From assembly GCA_965215215.1 (NCBI GenBank), contig OZ244043.1, positions 2,852,001 through 2,916,000 of the forward strand: a stretch of DNA of 64,000 nt, read 5' to 3'. Position 1 is the first letter of the stretch. Each line of letters begins with the position of its first letter. Of this stretch, positions 52,053 through 59,904 are shown in pieces. This stretch comes from CALDTK01 sp965215215 (GTDB lineage: Bacteria > Bacteroidota > Bacteroidia > Chitinophagales > Saprospiraceae). The notes beneath the pieces are model-generated. The model saw only the letters and a program-made list of their open reading frames with translations, had not been told where the DNA came from and searched no databases. The position numbers and the translations under genes are program-made.

Positions 52053-54746
52053 TTACGCGGTGGTTGCGGCGTGTCTTTCGCTTCGGCTGCGCCCGAAGGC
52101 GAGGATGCGGTCGATGAATTGGTAGGGCGTGTAACCCTCGAGGGCGGCCTGGTGGTATATGCAGGTCGCGGGCGTCATGCCGGGCAGGCTGTTGACCTCG
52201 ATCACGATCGTCTCCACGCGGCCGTCGGCCCAGGCGCGCACGAAGGCGTCGACGCGGGCGTAGCCCTCCACGCCGAGCAGCTCGGCCGCCTCCCCGAGGG
52301 TCGCTTTCACGCGCTCGGCCACGTGGGCGTAGCTCACCTCACCGAAGGCGAAGCGGGCGGGCGTGATGTTCTGGCCTTCGCCGGCTAAAAACTTCTCTTC
52401 GAGCGTCAGTACCTCACCGGTGCTCAGTGCCTCCGAAGGTTCGAAAACCTGGTACTCGAGCGCCCCGCTTGCGCTAAAACTCGTCAGCAAGCCCCCGGTA
52501 ATCTCGAGGAACAAATCGGCGTCACGCCGGTCGATGAGTTGCTCCACGAGCGCGACGGACTTCACCGGGATTTCGTCCTTGGGGTGAATGCCGAGTCGGG
52601 CGCGGATGCCGGCGGAGCGTTCGGGGGCGAGGTCGAGCAGCAGGGTCAGAAACTCGGCCAGCTGCTCCCGGGTACGAATCTTCTGGACGGCCGAGGAGCA
52701 GCCGTCGTCGACGGGCTTGACGATGAGCGGGAAGCCCATCTCCGCGGCGATGTCGTCGAGTACGCCGTCCGCGTCCGCGACGAACTCCCCCGCGCTCACG
52801 AGCCGTTGCTTCGTGACGGTGAGTCCGGCCTCGCCGAGGCGCCGGAGGGTGTCGTACTTGTTGATGGTAAGCTGCGAGCTGTCGTAGCCGCTGCCGTTGT
52901 AGGGCATGCCGACCGCCTCGAGGCGACGTTGTACCTCGCCGTCTTCCCCGGGGCGACCGTGCAGCGCGATGAAGACCTCGTCGAAACGCTCGGCCAGCTC
53001 CGCGTAGCTCAGCTCGCGGGCGGCGTAACCGAGGTGGGAGTCGGCGTAGCGTTCCGTCATCTCCCGCGCGGCCTCGCGCACCTTGGCCGTAGAGGGGTGC
53101 GGGGACTGCTCGCCGAGGATGGCCGCGCGGATGTCGTCGGCGTTGTCCTTGAGGAGCAAGCTGACGGGCAGCTCGAAGAGGCGGTGCCCCCCGGCGTCGC
53201 CGAGCACGAAGACGGCCGTGGGGGCGTAGGCGCCCGAGCTGGCCAGCTTCTCCACGATGTTGCGGCCGCTCTCCACCGAGATGTGTCGCTCGGAGGAGTA
53301 GCCGCCGAGCAGGACGGCGACGCGACTGCGATCGTCGCTGCGGTCGCTGAGCTCGCGGAGTTGGCCCTCCAGCGTTTTGGCGAGCGCAGCGAAGCGGTTG
53401 GGCGTTACGGCGCGGCGGTGGCGCTCGCGCAGGGATTCGGCGATGATGTACGTGAGGAACTCGCGCGGGGCGAGGCCGATCTCGGCGGCCTGGTGGAAGA
53501 AGAAGGAGGAGGGCAGCATACCCGAGGTCGTGTTCGGGTCGTTGAGCGCTACCCGCCCGTCCTCGCTCACGAAGCCGTCGATGCGGGCGTATACGTCGAA
53601 CTCGAGCTCGTCGAAGAGGCGCACGGACTCGGCGCGCACGGCCTCGAGCTGGGCCTCGGGGAGGTTGGCGGGGGTTTGCTTGCGACTGAGTCCCGGGAGG
53701 TACTTCGAGCGGTAGTCGAAGACCTCACCGCCTTTCACGATCTCGGTGGGGAGCAGGGCGAGGGGCTCGCCGCTCGGGCGGCGCACGACGATCGTGCTGA
53801 CCTCCTTGCCGGAGAGGAAACCTTCGAGCACGACCCGGGATTCGCCGTGGAGGCTCGCGAGCCGGACTTCGTCGGCCGTGGAGGCATCGAGCAGAGCCTG
53901 TAGCTCGCTCGGCTGGCGGAGGACCCGGCCTTCGACGCGCATCGGGAAGCCGATGCCGTGGCGCAGGTCGGAGATATTGGCGACGAAAGCGCGGCGGGAG
54001 TCGCCGTCGAGGGCGCGGTAGAAGAGCGCGTCGATTCGGTCGATGAACAGCGCACGCTCGACGGCCGCGCGGAAGCTCTCCGGGGTAGGCTCCTTGAGGA
54101 TCGTAACCCCGATGCTCGAGCCCTGATTGGCGCCGCGGACCACGAGGGGTGCCCCGAGTTTTGCGGAAGCGGACTCGTAGAGCGCCCCGATGTCGGCGGC
54201 CTCGAACTCGGCCCGGCGTAAGGATACGCTCGGCGGTACGAAGAAGCCGAGTCCGGCCATGAGCCGCTTCTGCAACACCTTGTCCATGCCGATGGCGCAG
54301 CCGGGGATCCCGGAGCCGGTGTAGGGGAGGCCGAGGGTTTCGAGGGCGCCCTGGATGGCCCCGTCCTCGCCGCCCACGCCGTGGAGGGTGAGAAAGGCGA
54401 GGTCGATGAGGTCGGGGAGTTCGTCGTAGGCTACGGGGCGGCCGATCTCGCGGGCCATCGCCTCCCACTCGCCGCGGGTGAGCTCGCCCAAACTCTCTTC
54501 GGAGAGTTGGTAGGCACCGGCGTCGGCGGGGTAGTGACTGACCGGCGGCCAGAAATCCCGAATCGTCCCTTTGTACACGAAGGACCAATCGAGCAGGATC
54601 AGTCGCCGGTGCGCGTCCATAAACAGCGGCACGGGCGCGAAGAGGCGCTTGTCGAGGTTATCGTAAACGGTACGCCCTCCGGCGAAGGAGATCTCGCGTT
54701 CGCGGGAGGGGCCGCCGAAGATGATCCCGACGCGGGTGGGTGACAT
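52053..54746 (-). CDS. ddl: Tandem fusion of two D-alanine-D-alanine ligase-like proteins
   Basis: At 897 residues the protein is more than twice the usual Ddl length. Module 1 (about 1-460) has VGIIFGGPSRERE, LHGVGGEDGAIQGALE, VVRGANQGSSIGV, SKY (Tyr349) and LNDPNTTSG; module 2 (about 465-897) has VAVLLGGYSSERHIS, LHGRPGEDGEVQRRLE, IVKPVDDGCSSAV, EEKF (Phe786) and IEVNSLPGMT. In module 1 the metal-binding Glu is replaced by Asp403; in module 2 the canonical Glu850 is kept but the specificity Tyr is Phe. Ddl joins two D-alanines for peptidoglycan. The ATG at 54746 is preferred over a TTG at 54761. It heads an operon with PASTA and T9SS genes. Confidence 0.9.
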   Translation of the reverse strand: MSPTRVGIIFGGPSREREISFAGGRTVYDNLDKRLFAPVPLFMDAHRRLILLDWSFVYKGTIRDFWPPVSHYPADAGAYQLSEESLGELTRGEWEAMAREIGRPVAYDELPDLIDLAFLTLHGVGGEDGAIQGALETLGLPYTGSGIPGCAIGMDKVLQKRLMAGLGFFVPPSVSLRRAEFEAADIGALYESASAKLGAPLVVRGANQGSSIGVTILKEPTPESFRAAVERALFIDRIDALFYRALDGDSRRAFVANISDLRHGIGFPMRVEGRVLRQPSELQALLDASTADEVRLASLHGESRVVLEGFLSGKEVSTIVVRRPSGEPLALLPTEIVKGGEVFDYRSKYLPGLSRKQTPANLPEAQLEAVRAESVRLFDELEFDVYARIDGFVSEDGRVALNDPNTTSGMLPSSFFFHQAAEIGLAPREFLTYIIAESLRERHRRAVTPNRFAALAKTLEGQLRELSDRSDDRSRVAVLLGGYSSERHISVESGRNIVEKLASSGAYAPTAVFVLGDAGGHRLFELPVSLLLKDNADDIRAAILGEQSPHPSTAKVREAAREMTERYADSHLGYAARELSYAELAERFDEVFIALHGRPGEDGEVQRRLEAVGMPYNGSGYDSSQLTINKYDTLRRLGEAGLTVTKQRLVSAGEFVADADGVLDDIAAEMGFPLIVKPVDDGCSSAVQKIRTREQLAEFLTLLLDLAPERSAGIRARLGIHPKDEIPVKSVALVEQLIDRRDADLFLEITGGLLTSFSASGALEYQVFEPSEALSTGEVLTLEEKFLAGEGQNITPARFAFGEVSYAHVAERVKATLGEAAELLGVEGYARVDAFVRAWADGRVETIVIEVNSLPGMTPATCIYHQAALEGYTPYQFIDRILAFGRSRSERHAATTA
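52467..52480 (-). repeat. Dispersed 14-mer GTTTTNGCGNAAGC
   Basis: Perfect copy in the second module of the tandem Ddl gene, encoding SFSASG. Confidence 0.85.
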
Positions 54747-54758
54747 GGTGCTAGATTT

Positions 54759-54767
54759 CAAACTATA
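54759..54767 (-). promoter_or_regulatory. Putative -7 element of the ddl operon
   Basis: On the - strand this reads TATAGTTTG, 12 nt before the ATG at 54746. It overlaps an alternative TTG start at 54761, which argues against that start. Confidence 0.4.
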
Positions 54768-54812
54768 AAGGAAAGAAACGGGGCATGTCCTGTCGAGGGT
54801 GCATCCGATCGG

Positions 54813-57800
54813 CTACCGGCTGACCAGAATGCGTAGCGTACGGCTCACTCGTTCGCTGCGGTAGGTAACCGAATAGAGTCCGTTCGCAAAACCGGTGAGG
54901 TCGACTTCCGATGCACGGGAACCGGCCGCCACCGCCTCCACGGCCACCTGCCGGCCCCGTGCGTCGAAGAGCTGCAGCGTTCCGCCCGTGCTCACTTGCG
55001 AGTACGTGATCACGGTCGTCCCGCGCGTCGGATTGGGCGCGGCGCTTAGCTCTAGGGTAGCCGGTTGGGGCTCGGCGGTACCGACCAGGGCGTCGTCCTC
55101 CACGCTGAAATCGAGCCGCGGGGTCGCGATCAGGTTCCCCCCTCCGTCCGAGAGTACGAAACGCATAGAGTCCTGACCTTCACCTCCCCCGTCGTCGACG
55201 TAGGTCACGCCGCCGTCGTAGAGGCTCGACTGCTTGAAACGTCCCCCGACGGTAAGGGGAGTCCCGTACCAGTCGATGTGGCCGCGCGCCGGTGCTTCCA
55301 CGATGATGTACTCCAACTCGTCGCCGGTGTTGTCCGCGTCCGAGGCCTCGAGGTAGGGCGCGGCCAAGAACTGGAAACCCCCGGTGGGTACACGCACGGT
55401 ATCGGTCTGTAGCTCCGGCGACTGACTCACGACGTTGGCGCAGAACTCGATTTCGAAGGCGTTGAACTCGCCTCCGTTGTTGTTGGGTTCGAGCACCTCC
55501 ACCTGGAGGCGCCAATCCCCCTGGATGTCTTTGCCGGTAAAGGTGTCCAGCGGGTTCTGCGGTCGGCGCAGGGCACCATCGTTGGGCAGCGGGGCGCAAG
55601 AGAACTCGACGGGCGATTCGTCGTCGAAGCCGGTGAAGAGCCGATCCACCCCGCCGCACCGGCGTGAGTAGAGGCGCTGGCTCGTGCCGTCGGGTGCGAC
55701 GAGCAGAACGCGGATCGCGTTGATGGACGCGTAGCTAACGTCGACGATGGGTAGGTTGAGGTCGCTAACTGCCCCGGCTTGGGGGATGTTGATGACCGCT
55801 TCCACGGTAGTGGCCACGCTCGGCGGAATACGGATCGGATCTTCGTTGGTAAAGCTCGTGCAGCTGGAGGCGAAGGTGCTGAAGGCATTGATCGGTACGT
55901 CGAACGTTTCGCCGCAGCGGTTGCTCGGCAGCACGCGCCAGAAGTATACGGTGTTGGACTCGAGCAACGAGGCGAGTTCGGTGCCGGCCGGATCGGGATC
56001 GTCGATCTCGATCGTCCCGAAACCAAAGTTCGGTTCGTCACTCACCTGAAGCACGTGGGCGCTCGCGCGCTCCGAGGGCACGTACACGAAGTTGGGCACG
56101 CCGGCTACGTTTTCCTCCCCGTTGGCGGGGAACACGAGCTCGAGGTCGGTAAAGTCTTGGCTCACTACGTCGAGCAGGATCTCCCGGCGGGCGGTGTCCA
56201 CCCCGTCGCCGTAGGCTTCCACCCGGATCGAAACCGAATCCGTTTCGTTGAAGCCCGCTAGGTCGAGGCCGAGTACGGCCGCCTCGCCGGGCTCGACGGT
56301 GGTTTGCTCGAAATCCGTCCGGATGCCCTGCGGCAGATCGCCCGCTAGCCGGATGGTGATGTCCGCGTCGTAGCCGAGGAAACCGGAGGTGAACAGGTCG
56401 ATGTCCAGCCGCGCCGAATCCCCGACGGACCGGCACAGGAACACCGTCGACTCGGAGGGTACGAAGGTGAAGCCCGGCTCAGTAGGCTCGATGATCGTGA
56501 ACTCGGAGGGGGAGAGGCTGTAGAAAACGTTGCCCACGGCCCTGACCATGATCCGTGCCTGCTCGGTGTTGACGGCCGGCAGGGTTACCCCCTCGCTACC
56601 GTCGTTGCCGGTAGCCTCGGCGAGGGTGTAGGGGAAGGTAGCGCCGTTGTCGAGCGAGAGCATGATGTCGACTTGCCGCACGTCGATCGGGGCCTCGTTG
56701 GTGGTGGCCACGTCCCAGTTGACCTGGGTGAAGGAACCGGCGACGAGGGTGACGCCACGACTCGCTTGGCTCGTAACCCGAAACGGCGCCGGCGTCTCGA
56801 CCACTCGCATGCGCAGCTCCTCCCACACGGTGCCGCCGCCCTCGGGGGAGCGGTCGCGGGCGGTGAGCCGGAAGGTGAGGTCGCGCTCGGATTCGGGCAG
56901 GAGTTCCTCGGGGTCGATCTCGCCGTCGCGAACGCTCGCGAAGTTGGGGAGGTAACGCGTACCGCTGGTGTCGGGGGGCACGCTGCGAAACAGGGGCGCC
57001 GCACCGAGCCGGGTACCGAGCTCGGTGGCTGGCCCGAGGTCGTACTGCTCCCAATTGTAAACCACCGCGTCGCCGTCGGGGTCGGTGGCCGAGGCGGATA
57101 GTACGAAGGGCGTTTGGCTGGGGATGGCCAGCGTATCCGGGTAGGGCCAATCGATTTCCGGTTCCCGGTTCGCCGACTCGACCACCTCGGCGCAAGTCTC
57201 CCCGAGGCCTTCGGTCACGAAGTCCCGAAACTGCTGCAGCGAGCCCACGTGGTAGTACGCGGGTCGGCTGCCGAGTACGTTGCGCACGTTGTTGTCGGGG
57301 CCGCAGGCGCCCTGGTAGCTCATGATCGTGGAGCCGCTCCCGGGCTCGAAGGCCGAGCCGCCGGCGCGTTGACCGTCGTTGCCGGGGCAGTTGTTCCAGG
57401 AGTGTCCGACGCTAAACTGGTGGGCGATCTCGTGGACCATGATGCTCTGCACGATGGCCTCGACGCTCCTCGATCCGTGGCAGGTTACGCCGCGGGCCTT
57501 CCCGGTGCTGGTGCAGGCCAGACCGCTCACCACGCCGCCTAGTCCGCCCAGGCAAACATTCGTGAACACGTGTCCGAGATCGTAACTGTCGATCGGTATA
57601 CGGTTGTTGATGGCCGGGGGATTGTCGGCGAGGAGGTTGGAGCCCTCGGCGGCGTTCGTGTAGGGGTCGGTATTCTTGTTGAGGAAGACGAGCGTATCGT
57701 TCTGCGGGTGCAGCTGGAATTCGACGGCTAACTCCGTCATGGTGATCGAGTTGAGCTCGTTGACCGCCCGAGCGAAAACCGCCATCACCTCGGCCTTCGT

Positions 57801-58415
57801 CGACCCGTAGCGCGCGCCGAACTCCCCGGTGCAGGCCAGGGCGAGGACGTAGCGACGCGGGGCAACCTGCGCCCGACGGCCCTGCAGCCTCCCGGCGGAT
57901 TGGGCGCTTTGCGGGAGCAGGTCCTCGTCGAAGCCGCAGGCGAGCGCGGAGGCTTCCGGGTGGTCCTCCCCGGGTAGGGCCAGTACCGAACCCACGCGCG
58001 CGCGCCCCCTGCCGATCGGCTCGATCATCCACGGGTCCGCGGCGTCGAATACGTAGGCGTGGAGGCCCAGCGGATCCTGGGTGATCGCCACGGCCGCACC
58101 GTTGTCGGCGACGCCGCGGAAGGTGCGGATCTCGGGGTAGCGGGCCTGGAGCGGGGCGGGCATGACCGCGACCTCGCGCAGGCGCACGCCGAGCTCCGCG
58201 CCGTGCGGGGTGGGGAGGGTGAGGGCAAATTTTTCAGTACCGCCTTGCGGCAAAACCAAGCCCGCCTCCACGTCGAGAAAGCGAATGTCGGCACCGGTGG
58301 GCGTAGACGCTACCCGCCAGGGTCGGGCGGACTGGGCGGCCGCGAGCACCGGTAAAAGGAGGAGTAGGACGAAGGTGTAGCGGGAGCGCTGGCGTGGGGT
58401 AGCGGTCTGCGGCAT
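54813..58415 (-). CDS. Reprolysin-like secreted metalloprotease, T9SS type A cargo
   Basis: A 1200-residue secreted protease. The signal peptide ends near VLAAAQ (about 28). A propeptide-like part precedes the catalytic domain with zinc motif HEIAHQFSVGH (328-338) and Met-turn STIMSYQG, as in M12B-type enzymes of Bacteroidota. Next are Ig/fibronectin-like domains (about 450-850), a proprotein-convertase P-like domain (NDGALRRPQNPLDTFTGK to GEFNAFEIEFC), a cadherin-like unit (EAPARGHIDWYGTPLTVGG) and a type A sorting tail (ELSAAPNPTRGTTVITY, GLYSVTYRSER). The ATG at 58415 replaces a longer open frame. Confidence 0.93.
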   Translation of the reverse strand: MPQTATPRQRSRYTFVLLLLLPVLAAAQSARPWRVASTPTGADIRFLDVEAGLVLPQGGTEKFALTLPTPHGAELGVRLREVAVMPAPLQARYPEIRTFRGVADNGAAVAITQDPLGLHAYVFDAADPWMIEPIGRGRARVGSVLALPGEDHPEASALACGFDEDLLPQSAQSAGRLQGRRAQVAPRRYVLALACTGEFGARYGSTKAEVMAVFARAVNELNSITMTELAVEFQLHPQNDTLVFLNKNTDPYTNAAEGSNLLADNPPAINNRIPIDSYDLGHVFTNVCLGGLGGVVSGLACTSTGKARGVTCHGSRSVEAIVQSIMVHEIAHQFSVGHSWNNCPGNDGQRAGGSAFEPGSGSTIMSYQGACGPDNNVRNVLGSRPAYYHVGSLQQFRDFVTEGLGETCAEVVESANREPEIDWPYPDTLAIPSQTPFVLSASATDPDGDAVVYNWEQYDLGPATELGTRLGAAPLFRSVPPDTSGTRYLPNFASVRDGEIDPEELLPESERDLTFRLTARDRSPEGGGTVWEELRMRVVETPAPFRVTSQASRGVTLVAGSFTQVNWDVATTNEAPIDVRQVDIMLSLDNGATFPYTLAEATGNDGSEGVTLPAVNTEQARIMVRAVGNVFYSLSPSEFTIIEPTEPGFTFVPSESTVFLCRSVGDSARLDIDLFTSGFLGYDADITIRLAGDLPQGIRTDFEQTTVEPGEAAVLGLDLAGFNETDSVSIRVEAYGDGVDTARREILLDVVSQDFTDLELVFPANGEENVAGVPNFVYVPSERASAHVLQVSDEPNFGFGTIEIDDPDPAGTELASLLESNTVYFWRVLPSNRCGETFDVPINAFSTFASSCTSFTNEDPIRIPPSVATTVEAVINIPQAGAVSDLNLPIVDVSYASINAIRVLLVAPDGTSQRLYSRRCGGVDRLFTGFDDESPVEFSCAPLPNDGALRRPQNPLDTFTGKDIQGDWRLQVEVLEPNNNGGEFNAFEIEFCANVVSQSPELQTDTVRVPTGGFQFLAAPYLEASDADNTGDELEYIIVEAPARGHIDWYGTPLTVGGRFKQSSLYDGGVTYVDDGGGEGQDSMRFVLSDGGGNLIATPRLDFSVEDDALVGTAEPQPATLELSAAPNPTRGTTVITYSQVSTGGTLQLFDARGRQVAVEAVAAGSRASEVDLTGFANGLYSVTYRSERVSRTLRILVSR

Positions 58416-58546
58416 ACTGACTGGATTGGGATAAGTAGGGATGAGTTCGGTAAAGCTACGTTCTGAAACGCAGGCCCGGGGAGCGGGCTCCGCGTTGCGA
58501 CCGTAGCCCCGGCGCGGGGGGCTTCTAGTGCGCATCTTTGCCGCCC

Positions 58547-59077
58547 GTGAATCGACTGTTCGCAATCGCGCTCGCGCTAATCTGGGCTGGTCTAGCCGCT
58601 GCGCAATCCGGCAAGACGGAGCGCGAGTTCCGCCTGGACGCCGCCGCTGTACCGGCCGCCGCGACGAATTTCCTGGACAGCGCCTTCGGCGAAGTGCGGC
58701 GGCTGAAGTTTTACAAAGACATCGGGCAGGACCTGACCACCCTGGAGGCGAAGTTCCGGGAGGGCAAGGCGCGTTACAGTGTGGAGTTCGATACCACCGG
58801 GCGCTGGTTGGACACGGAGCTCGAGGTGCCGCCCGGGGAGGTGCCGCGCGAGGTTTGGGCGAAGACGTGTGCCGCGTGGGCGGACAGCTTCGAGCTGTAC
58901 CGCGTGGTGCGCGTGCAACACCACGTGGGGCGCGGCGGGGAGCGCTACTACGAGGTGGAGCTGCGCGGTCGCCAGGATTTTGAGTGGTCCGCCTACCAGG
59001 CGCGCCTCGGCGAAGCGGGCCGGTTGCTCGAGCAGCGGGAGATCGAACTTAGTCCAGGACACCTCCAACGATGGTAA
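58547..59077 (+). CDS. Small secreted protein, PepSY-like
   Basis: The 176-residue product (GTG start) has a signal peptide ending near LAAAQS (about 21). The mature part has a repeated helix-strand pattern (AATNFLDSAFGEVRRLKFYKDIG, YSVEFDTTGRWLDTELEV) like the PepSY-like putative beta-lactamase-inhibitor family of Bacteroidota; the function is unknown. It overlaps the DUF2490 gene by 7 bp, implying coupled translation. CATCTTTG, a weak -7 match, lies just upstream of the start. Confidence 0.68.
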   Translation: MNRLFAIALALIWAGLAAAQSGKTEREFRLDAAAVPAAATNFLDSAFGEVRRLKFYKDIGQDLTTLEAKFREGKARYSVEFDTTGRWLDTELEVPPGEVPREVWAKTCAAWADSFELYRVVRVQHHVGRGGERYYEVELRGRQDFEWSAYQARLGEAGRLLEQREIELSPGHLQRW

Positions 59078-59781
59078 AGCAGCTACTCGCGGCGGTACTC
59101 CTACCGCTGTTTTGCGGGAGCGCGCTCGCGCAAAACGACTGGGCCGGCGGCGTGGCGGCGGAGGCCACGAAGAAGTGGAGCCTGCCCCGGGCCTGGGCGG
59201 TTCGGATCGGTCCCGGACTCGAGTCCAGGCCCCTGTACGCCGGGGGCGACGACGCGGTGGACGCACCGCCGGCGCTGCGCAACCTCGACCTGAACGCCTC
59301 GGTAGACCGCCGCTGGCTCGAGCGTTGGCGCTTCGGTTCGGCCCTGCGGCTGCGCGGTCGCTACCTCACGAGTGAGCCCGAGCGCGAGGCGGAGATTCGG
59401 ACGTGGTTCTACGCCGAGTCCTTCGCCGACGTGCGCTACACGCACTGGTCGCAACGCTTCCGTACCGAGCAACGCTTCCGGGGGAGTTTCGGGGGGCCAC
59501 TGGAGCTGAGCTACCGACACCGCTACCGGATCGGCTTCGAGCGCGCGCTCGCCGGCCAGACCGTCGATCCGGAGGAATGGTTTTTCACCGCCTCGGTGGA
59601 GCTGCTGCTGTCTACGGCGGGTTTTGCCGCAAGGCCGAGCGACATCGACTACCGACCGAGTGTAACGGTGGGTAAAGGGAGGTACGAATTTGGGCTGGAG
59701 TACCGCTCGGGTCGGGAGTTGGACGGGGAGGACCCCAACGCCTCGCGGGTGTTGTTGGGGGTACTGCAGTTGTCGTTGTAG
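59071..59781 (+). CDS. DUF2490-like outer membrane protein
   Basis: The 236-residue product has a signal peptide ending at SALAQ (about 21) and a strand-rich barrel-like body with many alternating Arg/Trp/Tyr (RWRFGSALRLRGRYLTSE, RFRTEQRFRGSFGGPLELSYRHRYRIG), ending LGVLQLSL. DUF2490 proteins are predicted outer-membrane barrels of unknown role. It overlaps the preceding gene by 7 bp and is followed by 120 bp of AT-richer sequence. The barrel call is an inference from pattern. Confidence 0.75.
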   Translation: MVKQLLAAVLLPLFCGSALAQNDWAGGVAAEATKKWSLPRAWAVRIGPGLESRPLYAGGDDAVDAPPALRNLDLNASVDRRWLERWRFGSALRLRGRYLTSEPEREAEIRTWFYAESFADVRYTHWSQRFRTEQRFRGSFGGPLELSYRHRYRIGFERALAGQTVDPEEWFFTASVELLLSTAGFAARPSDIDYRPSVTVGKGRYEFGLEYRSGRELDGEDPNASRVLLGVLQLSL

Positions 59782-59880
59782 GACGCGCTCGACCGACCCC
59801 GGTAACGGCGCTCAGTTCCGGCGGTGATATACACCCCCAAAACGTAGTTGAGTCGATGCTGGCACGGTTTTCATGTCGGA

Positions 59881-59904
59881 CATATTGCAAATATAAGCAA
59901 TATG
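59881..59904 (+). promoter_or_regulatory. Inverted repeat covering the start codon of the beta-helix gene
   Basis: CATATTGC and GCAATATG are exact inverted repeats with an 8-nt AT spacer; the right arm contains the ATG at 59902. Suggests an operator or a start-blocking hairpin. Confidence 0.55.

Noticed and set aside
58416..58565. Upstream extension of the reprolysin-like gene
   Set aside because: The extra 50 residues precede a good signal peptide that starts at the ATG at 58415.
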